From: Gloeobacter violaceus PCC 7421
Lineage (GTDB): Bacteria > Cyanobacteriota > Cyanobacteriia > Gloeobacterales > Gloeobacteraceae
Direction: 5' to 3'
DNA length: 64,000 bases
Assembly (NCBI RefSeq): GCF_000011385.1
Contig: NC_005125.1
Span: forward strand, 3,224,001-3,288,000
Made by a program: the position numbers and the translations under genes. Below are positions 45,838 to 55,181 of the stretch, piece after piece. Under the pieces are notes generated by a model, which had not been told where the DNA came from, did not search any database, and saw nothing but the letters and a program-made list of their open reading frames with translations. Position 1 is the first letter of the stretch, and every line of letters starts with the position of its first letter.

Positions 45838-48054
45838 ATGGTCGTCACGCCGCAGCAGTTGTCCACCCTGCCCGCTTTTTGCGAGGGTATCCAGTACTTT
45901 GCCGAACCCGGCGACTTGTTCGCGATCCACAGCAAGCAGCCGGTGATCACCCAGGGCCAGGATGCCGTCGCCGATCCGGCCGACCCCGAGGCGGTCTTCC
46001 AAACCCTGCTGGCAGCCGACGCGCTGCGCTACTTGACGTTGCAAATCACCGCAAGCAAGGCTAGCGGTCACCCCGGCGGTTTTGCCAGCAGCGCCGAGGC
46101 GGTGGCGGCGCTGTTTATGCTCGGGCACAAAAATATGCCGACCGAAGTGGGTCACCACGCGCCCGGGTACTACAGTGCGATGTTCCTGGATCGCTCGCTG
46201 GAGGCGATGGGCATCGAGACGGTCGCCCAACTGCGCGAGCGCTACCGCGAAAGGCACGGGCTGCTGGGGCACCTGTCGGGCTTCATCCCCGGCATCCTCT
46301 CCCCTGCCGGTCCCCTCGGTCAGGGCCAGCACTTTGCGATGGCAGGGGCGAAGCTCTATCCCGGTACGCTCTTCCCGGTCACCATCGGCGACGGCGGCCT
46401 GGGCGAACCCTACGTGCTGAGCGCCTTCGGCCACTTCCACACCGCCTTTCCCGAGATCACCAACTTTCTGCCGGTGCTGGTCTGGAACGGCTTCAGCCAG
46501 GAGCACCACTCGATGGTCTCGACGGTCGGCAACGAAGCGATGATCAACCTCTGGCGCGCCCAGGGCTTTGAAGAGGTGTTCCTCGTCGACGCCAAGTCCT
46601 TCGACGATCAAGACCAGCAGGGCGGCCCTTACGTCGACAGCACCCGCTTCGGGTTCACCCAGCGGCTCGCCTTTACCGCCGCGGTGCTCGCCGCCGCCCA
46701 CCGGGCCGCCCAGGCGGCCCTCGGGGGAAAATTGTGCGTGCTGATCATCAAACAGCTCAAAGGTGCGGGTGTACATGCCCACGGCGCCAAATCCCACAAC
46801 CTCTACGCCCAGCACACCCTCGACAACCCAGACATCGTCTCGGCCCTGCAGAGCCGTGCCCTCCCCCCGGAGGCCTGGGCTCTGGTGCGCGCCAATTTTG
46901 AGCGCGCCGGGGGCGGCCCGGCGGCCCGGGTGGCGGTCACCGAGTCGGTCAGACCCCTGCCGCAACTGGGAGAATTGCCCTGCGAAGCATTTGAAGTGGG
47001 CGGCCCCGCGAAGGTGGCGACCACGGCCATGGGCAACCTGGTGGCCGCCGTCGGCCGCGCCGACCGCAGCTTTATCGTCAGCAACGCCGACGGCAACGAA
47101 GCCTCGGGCATCGCCAACATCAACCAGGCGCTGCGCATCGTGCACCCCACCGCCGATGCGCTGTACTACCAGGAGCCGGGCGGACAGGTCTACGAACCCC
47201 TCAGCGAGGACGCCTGCGCCGGACTTGCCGCCGCCCTGTCGCTGTTGGGCTGCCGCAGCCTCTGGTGCTCCTACGAGTCGTTCGCCATCAACGGATTGCC
47301 CATCTGGCAGACGGTCACCCAGGCGATGGCCGAACTGCGCCGCCCCACCCCTTCGACCGTCTGCCTGTTCACCGCGGGCGCCCTCGAACAGGGCCGCAAC
47401 GGCTGGACCCACCAGCGGCCAGAGATCGAAAACTACTTTGCCGCCCTGATGCGCAACGGCAACGTCTATCCGGTATTTCCCGTCGATGCCAACAGCATCC
47501 AGGCGACCTACACCTGGGCTCTGGGTACGGTCAACAAGGGTATCGCCATCTTTGCCAGCAAGACGCCCCTGCCGGTGCGCATCACCCTCGATCAAGGCCG
47601 TCAAGCCCTGGCCGAGGGGGCGATCACTCTGCTCCAGAGCAGTGAGACGCCCCGGGTCACCTTTGCCGTGGTCGGGGACATGGCCCTGCTACCGGTCTTC
47701 GAAGCCGCCCAATCGCTCGCAGCGCTGGGCATCGCCGGCCGGATCGTCTCGGTGGTCAACCCGCGGCGGCTCTACCGACCGAGCGACGTTGCCTGGCAAA
47801 GTTGCTCCGAAGCGGACGGCGAATTTCTCAGCGACGAGGGTTTCGAGCGGCTGTTCGGCACCGAAGTGCTCGTCGGAGTCACCGGCGGCGCCGGCGGCAT
47901 GCTCGAACCGGTATTCCTGCGCTCACAGGCCCGCCGACGCGAAACTTTCTGCTGGAAGCGCGGCGAGACCACCGCAAGCCCGGGCGAACTGATGGCCTTT
48001 AACGGCCTGACCGCCGCTTCCCTGTGCGAGCGTGTTCAGCAGCTGCTGCTTTAG
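45838..48054 (+). CDS. Transketolase-like thiamin-diphosphate enzyme
   Basis: 738 residues. The N-terminal segment ITASKASGHPGGFASSAEAVAALF is transketolase-like; VTIGDGGLGEPYVLSAFGHFH...VLVWNG fits the thiamin-diphosphate GDG...N motif. The middle includes PALPTADALYYQEPG-type and ALGTVNKGIAIFASKTPLPVRI regions seen in proteins often annotated as phosphoketolase-like or xylulose-5-phosphate epimerase. The real reaction is uncertain. It begins about 90 bp after glcF, so coordination with photorespiration or the Calvin cycle is plausible. Confidence 0.7.
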   Translation: MVVTPQQLSTLPAFCEGIQYFAEPGDLFAIHSKQPVITQGQDAVADPADPEAVFQTLLAADALRYLTLQITASKASGHPGGFASSAEAVAALFMLGHKNMPTEVGHHAPGYYSAMFLDRSLEAMGIETVAQLRERYRERHGLLGHLSGFIPGILSPAGPLGQGQHFAMAGAKLYPGTLFPVTIGDGGLGEPYVLSAFGHFHTAFPEITNFLPVLVWNGFSQEHHSMVSTVGNEAMINLWRAQGFEEVFLVDAKSFDDQDQQGGPYVDSTRFGFTQRLAFTAAVLAAAHRAAQAALGGKLCVLIIKQLKGAGVHAHGAKSHNLYAQHTLDNPDIVSALQSRALPPEAWALVRANFERAGGGPAARVAVTESVRPLPQLGELPCEAFEVGGPAKVATTAMGNLVAAVGRADRSFIVSNADGNEASGIANINQALRIVHPTADALYYQEPGGQVYEPLSEDACAGLAAALSLLGCRSLWCSYESFAINGLPIWQTVTQAMAELRRPTPSTVCLFTAGALEQGRNGWTHQRPEIENYFAALMRNGNVYPVFPVDANSIQATYTWALGTVNKGIAIFASKTPLPVRITLDQGRQALAEGAITLLQSSETPRVTFAVVGDMALLPVFEAAQSLAALGIAGRIVSVVNPRRLYRPSDVAWQSCSEADGEFLSDEGFERLFGTEVLVGVTGGAGGMLEPVFLRSQARRRETFCWKRGETTASPGELMAFNGLTAASLCERVQQLLL

Positions 48055-48226
48055 AGAACTTTTGCCGGGCGCCGCTCGTCTCACTGGGCTATCGCAGGGA
48101 AAACCGCATCGGACCGTTTTCGGTCGAGCTATTCCCCAAAGTGGGATTTAATGGGACAGTCCCTCCGGACCTTTGGGCATCCTGACTTCCCCACGCGGTC
48201 AGTGCACTTTTGAAGCGGAAACTGCA

Positions 48227-48811
48227 ATGAACGGCGGCACCCATGTGGCCATCGCCAATCTGGCCTACCTGGCTTTGGGTCTGGTGACCCAGACCCAAGG
48301 CTGGTCTTTGCCGGTCGACTGGTCCCATCTGGCAGTGGTCTCAGTGGCCGGGGTACTCGCCGATATCGACTGCCCCACCTCCTGGTTGGGCTTGCAGGTG
48401 CCGCTTTTGGGACGCCTGCTGGAGCGGAATCTGGGCCGCCGCGGGTGGATGCACACATTTTGGGCGGCCTTGCTGGTGAGCGTGCCCTGGCTGGGGGCCA
48501 GCTGGAGCCTCGCCCTGGCCGTGTTTGTGGGCTACACTTCCCACCTGGCGTGCGATGGGTTCACCTGGCCGGGTCTGCGCCCCTGGCCGCCGTTTCCACT
48601 GCCCTTCGGGATGGTGCTGTTTCGCAACGGCGGCTTTTGGGACGTGGTTATCGGCATGGTCGCTATTACCGGCAGCTGGATCTGCCTGGTCCACCGGGTC
48701 GGTTCCGCCGCCGCCCGCGCTATCGAAGATCCGCTGACCTGGGGCCTGATCTTGCTGCTGGTGGCACTGTTGCCGGGATGGTTGCTGTCCACTACGATCC
48801 GGCGCATCTGA
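48227..48811 (+). CDS. YdjM-like membrane-bound metal-dependent hydrolase (DUF457 type)
   Basis: 194 residues from ATG 48227. MNGGTHVAIANLAYLAL begins with the GTHxxxA landmark of the family. GRRGWMHTFWAALLVSVPW and GYTSHLACDGFTWPG contain the His and Asp ligands. Four hydrophobic helices are seen. E. coli YdjM is a LexA-regulated phospholipase-like protein, but no LexA box was noticed here. Isolated gene. Confidence 0.75.
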   Translation: MNGGTHVAIANLAYLALGLVTQTQGWSLPVDWSHLAVVSVAGVLADIDCPTSWLGLQVPLLGRLLERNLGRRGWMHTFWAALLVSVPWLGASWSLALAVFVGYTSHLACDGFTWPGLRPWPPFPLPFGMVLFRNGGFWDVVIGMVAITGSWICLVHRVGSAAARAIEDPLTWGLILLLVALLPGWLLSTTIRRI

Positions 48812-49505
48812 ATTTACTATGCAATTTACACAATCCCTTTCGAAGACCGGCCCCTTATTTCGCCTTCCTGGCCTTTAAACAGCGCTTGCGGCACAACCAA
48901 ATGCATCCATTTTCGTTGCCCCGGGCAGACCTGAAGATGAGAGACAGCATTTTGTAGCAAATGCTACAGATTTTTTATGACACGGTATTGTATTAATCAT
49001 TCTAAGTCCTTCCCCTGCTCTTGCTGGTTGTATGTCTCGATTATTTTTTTCTTATCGGTGCCTGCGTCGGCAGTCTTTGTCCAGGCACCGGGCTGTTTGT
49101 CTGTCGTACACCCAGCCGTCGCAGTACTTTCGCTGGATTTGCCATTGCGGGCCGGTGCTCTAGTGTTTCCGCAGGTCCGAGCGCTTTCACCAGTATTGTC
49201 GAGTGATTCGCTACATCGAGCTTCTTTGACTCCTGTATTTGAGGGGTGGCTGAAGTTGCTACCTCCAGCAATCTTTTTGTACATCCACGAAGGTACTTTG
49301 CGGGCCAACTGATAATCACCTCTAAAATTCCGCGGGGCTGGCCCCTACGCTTCAAATGCCCGAAGAGCGCTCTACGGAATGCACAGAGAGGATGATGCGT
49401 CTTCTGTCGGTTCAGTTCACTTCGAAAGGAGGAGTCTAAACATTGTCATCTACGGAATAATCTATTTATCTATCCGCAATCGACACGAGCCAATGGAGTC
49501 ACACT
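48812..49505. other. Long intergenic region with an inverted repeat; no convincing gene
   Basis: 694 bp, AT-rich relative to its surroundings. It includes a 7-bp perfect inverted repeat TGTAGCA-AA-TGCTACA (about 48953-48968) followed by TTTTTT, which could be a weak terminator or an operator. Two overlapping antisense frames of about 100 codons (48977-49312 plus; 48997-49308 minus) have unusual composition and were not accepted. The last 60 bp contain AGGAGGAG and lead to the regulator. Confidence 0.5.
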
Positions 49506-50204
49506 ATGTCTCGTTCAGCCACGGAACATGACAGCGCCAGGGTTGCGGTCATATCCGATCACCCGCTTACTGCGTATGCACTCAAAAAGCTTATTGAGGA
49601 ATGCACACCGTTGGATCTGGTTCTGCATGTAACCACCGGCTCGGTTAGCCGCGAAATATTTACGCAGACTCCTATCGACTTTGTCGTCTTTGAGGTGCGC
49701 TCTGTCGGACCTTTCGAGCATCAGATTGTTCAGAATCTGCGAGCCTGGTCTCCGCAGCTGCGTCTGCTGGTGGTACTTTTGTCTGCGAACCTTGAAGAGG
49801 CGGCCAGGTTCATTGAATCGGGGGCCGATAGCCTCTGGACTGAGCAATCTTCGGTTTCGGTTCTGCTGCGGGCGATGCGCAAGACTACCCTGGGACAGCG
49901 GTGGGTGGATCCGGCCTGCGAGGTTACCTCCACGCTGCTTGAATCGAACCGATCGCCCCAGGTCGCTGCCGCGCCGGTGGTTCCAGGCCACCGCGCCGGG
50001 GTCACCCAGGCCGTAGCGCTCTCCCGTCGCGAGCGCGAGATTCTGCAACTGATTCAGCAGGGCCTTTCTAATCAGCAGATTGCCGATCATCTCTATTTAA
50101 GCGTCAACACCGTCAAAAACCATATGAGCCGCATCTTTACCAAGCTCAGCGCCACCAACCGCACCCAGGCGGTGCTCAAGGCGATGGGCACCGGCCGCGA
50201 ATAG
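49506..50204 (+). CDS. NarL/LuxR-type response regulator with degenerate receiver
   Basis: 232 residues. The receiver domain (about 1-120) has VAVISDHPLTAYALKKLIEE at its start, but the phosphorylated Asp region reads DFVVFEVRSVG with Glu, and the end lacks the conserved Lys (SLWTEQSS), so it may be phosphorylation-independent. The C-terminal LuxR helix-turn-helix is intact (LSRREREILQLIQQGLSNQQIADHLYLSVNTVKNHM). It precedes cobN by 32 bp on the same strand, so it might control or be cotranscribed with it. Confidence 0.85.
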   Translation: MSRSATEHDSARVAVISDHPLTAYALKKLIEECTPLDLVLHVTTGSVSREIFTQTPIDFVVFEVRSVGPFEHQIVQNLRAWSPQLRLLVVLLSANLEEAARFIESGADSLWTEQSSVSVLLRAMRKTTLGQRWVDPACEVTSTLLESNRSPQVAAAPVVPGHRAGVTQAVALSRREREILQLIQQGLSNQQIADHLYLSVNTVKNHMSRIFTKLSATNRTQAVLKAMGTGRE

Positions 50205-50236
50205 GTAAGGGTTTGTGCGTGCTAAGCTGACCCTCT

Positions 50237-53200
50237 ATGCATCGCACTTCGGCAGCGGCGGGCGGTTGGGAACCGCAGGGCGAGGCGACCACCCTGATGG
50301 AGCAGACAGCGGCGCCGCTCATCTTTTTGAGCGCGGCCGATACCGAGATTCAGGCGCTCGCCGCCGCCCTTGAGCACCTGCCCGTTGGGCTTGGCCCCGT
50401 GCGGGCGGCAAGCCTGCTGCAGCTGCACCGGCAGGTGGCTGTCGACCACTACGCCGAGACGGTCCTGGCCCACAGCCGGGGCATCGTGCTGCGGCTTTTG
50501 GGCGGCCGGGCCTACTGGTCCTACGGGTTGGAGGTGGTCTGCGCGCTGGCGCGCGAACGTGGTATCGCTCTGGCGGTGCTGCCGGGCGACGAGCAGCCCG
50601 ATTTGGATCTGCTCGCGTGCTCGACGGTAGGTCCGCTGGTGGCCGAACGGCTCTGGCGCTACTGCCGCGCCGGTGGCCCGCTCAACCTCGGCCGCGCTCT
50701 GCAACTACTTTGCGACTGTGCATTGGGGACCGCGTTCGATCCTGGCCCGCCCGTGGAAACCCCCCGCACCGGCCTGTACGAATGGGGAAGCGGACCCCGA
50801 CCGGGACGGGCGGCGGTGGGGGTACTTTTTTATCGCGCTCACCTGCTGAGCGGCAACACGGCGGCCGTCGATGCGCTGTGCGCGGCGCTCGACGCACGCG
50901 CTCTGCAGGTGCGCCCGATTTTTGTCAATTCGCTGCGCGATCCGGACGCCGCAGCCCAGCTCAAATCGCTGCTCGCGGGTGTGCAGTGTTTGATCAACAC
51001 GACCAGTTTTTCGCTGGCCCGCCTGCGCGGTGAATCGGACGGGGCAGAGCCGCCGGATCTTTGGGCGGTCCTTGACGTGCCGGTGATTCAGGCGATCTTC
51101 GCAGGCTGCACCCGCGATGATTGGCAGGCCGGTACCGCCGGGCTCGGGGCGCGCGACGTGGCGATGAACATCGCTCTACCGGAGGTCGACGGCCGCATCG
51201 TCGGCCGCGCCGTCTCCTTCAAGCACGCCGCATCGGTGGCTGCGTCCCTCGAAGCGCCGCTGGTAAGCTACCGGCCGCAGCCCGACCGGGTGGCCTTCGT
51301 GGCGGAATTGGCGGCGCGCTGGGTGGCATTGCGCCGCACGCCCGTCCATCGCCGCCGCATCGCCCTGGTGCTGGCCAATTACCCCAACCGCGACGGCAGG
51401 CTCGCCAACGGCGTCGGCCTCGACACTCCCGCCAGTTGCGTCGCCATCCTCGCCGCCCTCGCCGCCGCAGGCTACGACACCGGCCCTCGGGCCCTGCCTG
51501 CCGATGGCGACGCGCTGATGGCACTGATCACGGCAGGGCTTACCAACGACCCCGAGGGCTTCGACTGGCGCCCCCTCGGGCAGTGGGTAGCTTTTGACGA
51601 TTACGAACGCTTTTTTGCGACTTTGCCGGTAATGGTGCAAGAGCGGGTGCGCAGTCGCTGGGGAGCGCCGCCGGGTGCGTGGGGTGTGCGCCCGGAGGGG
51701 CTGCCGGTCAGCGGAGTGTGCTTCGGCAATCTATTTGTGGGCGTCCAACCCGCCCGCGGCTACGACGCCGACCCCGCCTTCAACTATCACGCCCCGGATC
51801 TGGAGCCTCCCCACCCTTATTTCGCCTTTTACCACTGGCTGCGCGACATCTGGGGGGCGCAGGCAATCGTGCACATGGGTAAGCACGGCAACCTCGAATG
51901 GCTGCCCGGCAAGGCCAACGCCCTCGGGCCGGAATGCTTCCCCGAGGCGGTCTTTGGTGCGATGCCCCACCTGTACCCGTTCATCGTCAACGACCCGGGC
52001 GAAGGTTCCCAGGCCAAACGGCGCACCCAGGCAGTGATCGTCGATCACCTGACGCCGCCGATGGCCCGGGCCGAGACCTACGGCGACCTGCTCGATCTCG
52101 AAAACTTAATAGACGAATACCACGAAGCGGCCAGCCTCGACCCCGACCGTCTGCCGATTATCCGCTCCCGGCTTGCGGAATTGATTCACCAAACTCAGCT
52201 GCACCGCGACTTCGGCCGGGCCGAGCCTCCTTCTGAAGCGGATTTGCCTGCCTTTCTCTCCCTTGCCGACGGCTATCTGTGCGAACTGAAAGAAGCGCAA
52301 ATCCGCGACGGTTTGCACATTCTGGGCCAGGCCCCCACGGGCGAGCAGCGCCTCGGGTTGCTCGCGGCCCTGGCGCGGGTGGGAAGCGGCGGACGCCCCG
52401 GCCTGACCCAGGCCCTCGCCCGCGATCTGGATCTTGAATTTGACCCGCTCGCAGCCGACGGCGCCTTGCCCTTCGGCGGCACCGCCCTGTCCGGCTGCCG
52501 CACGGTGGGCGATGCGATCGAAAAGCTCGAAGCGCTGGGTCATAACTTGCTGGACCAACTGCCGGGGCTCCCGGAGGATCTGCCTGTTACCCGCGCGGTG
52601 CTAGGTTGGGTGCGCGACTTTCTCGCGCCGGCCCTCGCTGCCACCACCGACGAAATCACCGCCCTGCTGCATGGCCTGGCCGGTGGTTTTGTACCACCTG
52701 GTCCGAGCGGTGCACCGACGCGGGGACGGCCGGAGGTGCTGCCCACCGGGCGCAACTTCTTTTCGGTCGATTTGCGGGCGCTGCCCACCCCGAGCGCCTG
52801 GGATGTCGGGCGGCGGGCGGCCGAGGCCCTCGTCGAGCGTTACACCCAAGATTGCGGCGAGTACCCCCGCGCGATCGGCCTTTCGATCTGGGGTACGAGC
52901 ACCATGCGCACCGGCGGCGACGATCTGGCCCAGGCACTGGCTCTGCTTGGGGTGCAGCCGGTGTGGGACCGGACCACCCGGCGGGTGATCGATTTTGAGA
53001 TTCTGCCGGTCGGTACCCTGGGTAGGCCCCGTGTCGATGTCACCCTGCGCGTGTCGGGCTTTTTTCGCGATGCCTTCCCGAACCTGATCGATTTGTTCCA
53101 TAGCGCGGTACTGGCTGTGACCCGCCTGGAGGAGCCCGAAGAGGACAACCCGCTTGCCGCCGCGGCGCGCGAAGAGGCTGCCGAGGGCGATGGGTTGTTT

Positions 53201-53941
53201 CGGGTCTTCGGCCCCAAACCCGGGGCCTACGGTGCGGGGTTGCAGGGGCTCATCGACTCGCAAGCCTGGCAGGATGAAGCGGATCTGGCGCGCGCCTACT
53301 TGAACTGGAGCGGCTACGCCTACACCGGCAAAGGCGACGGGGTGGCCGCCCCCACAGCCCTCGCGCGCCGGTTGCGGCAGATCCAGGTGGTGCTCCACAA
53401 CCAGGACAACCGCGAGCACGACCTGCTCGATTCGGACGATTACTATCAGTTTCAAGGGGGCATGACCGTCGCTTCCCGGGTGCTCGCGGGCCGCCAACCG
53501 CAGACCTACTTCGGCGATCATTCCCGCCCCCAAAATCCCAAAGTTCGTGCCCTCAGCGAAGAGGTCTCCCGGGTCTATCGATCGCGGGTGGTCAATCCCA
53601 AGTGGATCGCGGGCATGCTGCGCCACGGCTATAAGGGAGCCTTTGAACTGGCGGCGACGGTCGATTATCTGTTTGCCTACGACGCCACCGCCCGCTGCGT
53701 CGAAGATTTTATGTACCAGGGGGTAGCCGAGCGCTATCTCTTCGACCCGGTGGTGCAGGACTTCGTGCGCGCCAAAAATCCCTGGGTGCTTCGGGACATG
53801 GCCGAGCGGCTGCTCGAAGCCCACCAGCGCGAGCTGTGGCAGGACGCCCCGCCCGAGTTGCTCGCCCGCCTGCGCGAACTGGTGCTCTCTTCTGAAGAAG
53901 CAATCGAAACCCGCAGTGCCCCCCAAGCGGGAAGCAGCTAA
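50237..53941 (+). CDS. cobN: Cobaltochelatase CobN-type large subunit
   Basis: 1234 residues (or 1214 from ATG 50297). It belongs to the CobN/BchH/ChlH large-subunit family. [48 protein letters not shown] is the strongly conserved core with GKHGxxEWLPGK. Then [32 protein letters not shown] and the C-terminal [44 protein letters not shown]. CobN inserts Co into hydrogenobyrinic acid diamide in aerobic B12 synthesis with CobS/CobT or ChlI/ChlD helpers, which are not in this window. No B12 riboswitch was seen upstream. Confidence 0.85.
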   Translation: [1234 protein letters not shown]

Positions 53942-54504
53942 GGCATTGTCAGATCGTTCACGGTGATGTGGGGCAAGCCGGTGTTGTCCAGGCCGGAAAG
54001 CACCCGAATACTCTGCCAGGTACCGTCCGATCTCGCCTCTTCGTGCACATGCAAGGTTCGTCCCTGCACATCCAACACCCAGTAGGTCGGCACCCCGGCC
54101 CGGGCGTAGGCAGCGGCCTTCGCGCCGAGATCGAATCCGAGGCTCGAATCGGCCACTTCAACTACCAGCAGCAGATCTTCCGGCCGTGGGTGCCGCTCCA
54201 GGTAATCTTTCAGCTCACCGCGCACCACGCACACGTCAGGCGAGGGTTGGCTGCGTTCTTCCAGACTCACAGGCCGGTCGGTGAACACTTCGAACTGAGC
54301 GAAGGCAGCGGTAAGAATCTTGGTGACAAGGCGCACCAGTGCTGCGTGCAGCGGTCCCTGCGGACTCATCTCGATGATTGCCCCATCGACCAGTTCGAGA
54401 CGCTCCTCGTGACCGAAGATGCCGAGTCTGGCCATTTTTTCAAACTCGTCGGCTGAAACCAGTCTCAGCCTGGGGGTCTGTTGCTCGATTGCCTGCACAA
54501 GCAT
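53938..54504 (-). CDS. Uma2 family putative endonuclease
   Basis: 188 residues. SADEFEKMARLGIFGHEERLELVDGAIIEMSPQGPLHAALV and QPSPDVCVVRG...PRPEDLLLVVEVADSSLGFDLGAKAAAYARAGVPTYWVLDV match the canonical Uma2 core (Asp and Glu-x-Asp-like residues in VVEVADSS). Its stop overlaps the cobN stop by four bases, convergent. A divergent relative of the copy at 5.9 kb. Located next to an AT-rich defence-like island. Confidence 0.87.
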   Translation of the reverse strand: MLVQAIEQQTPRLRLVSADEFEKMARLGIFGHEERLELVDGAIIEMSPQGPLHAALVRLVTKILTAAFAQFEVFTDRPVSLEERSQPSPDVCVVRGELKDYLERHPRPEDLLLVVEVADSSLGFDLGAKAAAYARAGVPTYWVLDVQGRTLHVHEEARSDGTWQSIRVLSGLDNTGLPHITVNDLTMP

Positions 54505-54543
54505 GATCCATTGGCTACACCAACAGGGTCCACTTTACAGAAT

Positions 54544-55179
54544 TTATTCGAATAAACGTACCAGCCAATCGGTAAATTTTCGCGCGATGCTTGTTTGAGG
54601 CTGAAGCGATTGACTTGTGATTGCTTTTCCCAGAGGATAGCCCGGCTCATCGCACCAAGCAAGATAGGTATGGATAACTGCTTTGCTCCGATGCACCTCT
54701 TTGAAAGTTGCTATTTGCATTGCACTGGCATCGTCAACACATTTTCGCGCGAATTCGAGCGATGCTGGCTCTGCAAGCTGTGCGCAGAAGTCCTCTAGCA
54801 TTGCACTATCTTGATTGTTTGGCATGAGCCAGAATCCAAGCTTAGGTATATCTGTGTTGCTTGTGACTATAGTTCCATCAGGATCAGGAGTCTGTGGCAA
54901 TATATAGTCATACTGATTCAATTTTGCATTTACGCTCTGCCATCTGCTTTGAATGGAAGGGTTGTCTGCATCAAGCATGACACCTATCGCTTGTGGCGGA
55001 TCAGGACGCACAATGAGGGCATTCATTCGGCTCAAAACCCTTTTATCTGAACCACATTGGTAAATGCCAAAAGTTTCCGGAACATTACGTGCTTTGCACA
55101 AAGACATGACAACATGGCAATCATTAACTCCTTCAACGAGCAATACTTTGCCTAAATCTTGTTCGCAAATTTTGCTCAT
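54544..55179 (-). CDS. TOPRIM-like (DUF3226-type) protein, partner of ATPase
   Basis: 211 residues. Motif VLLVEGVNDCHVV (Glu16, Asp20) and GVMLDADNPS (Asp70-x-Asp72) give a TOPRIM-like metal site. The rest is helical with no known catalytic motif; the C-terminal SIARKFTDWLVRLFE is amphipathic. It starts 2 bp after the ATPase stop in the same direction, strongly suggesting a joint system. The DNA is AT-rich compared with surroundings. Reminiscent of Gabija/PARIS/OLD pairs in which an ATPase and a TOPRIM nuclease act together. Confidence 0.78.
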   Translation of the reverse strand: MSKICEQDLGKVLLVEGVNDCHVVMSLCKARNVPETFGIYQCGSDKRVLSRMNALIVRPDPPQAIGVMLDADNPSIQSRWQSVNAKLNQYDYILPQTPDPDGTIVTSNTDIPKLGFWLMPNNQDSAMLEDFCAQLAEPASLEFARKCVDDASAMQIATFKEVHRSKAVIHTYLAWCDEPGYPLGKAITSQSLQPQTSIARKFTDWLVRLFE

Positions 55180-55181
55180 GC

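Noticed and set aside
45661-47604. 647-codon frame opposite the transketolase-like gene
   Set aside because: Gly/Arg/His-rich shadow composition and no motif; the plus strand has TPP-enzyme motifs.
48977-49312. Overlapping plus and minus frames of about 100-110 codons in the long gap
   Set aside because: Unusual composition, no ribosome site for the plus frame, and TTG start for the minus frame.
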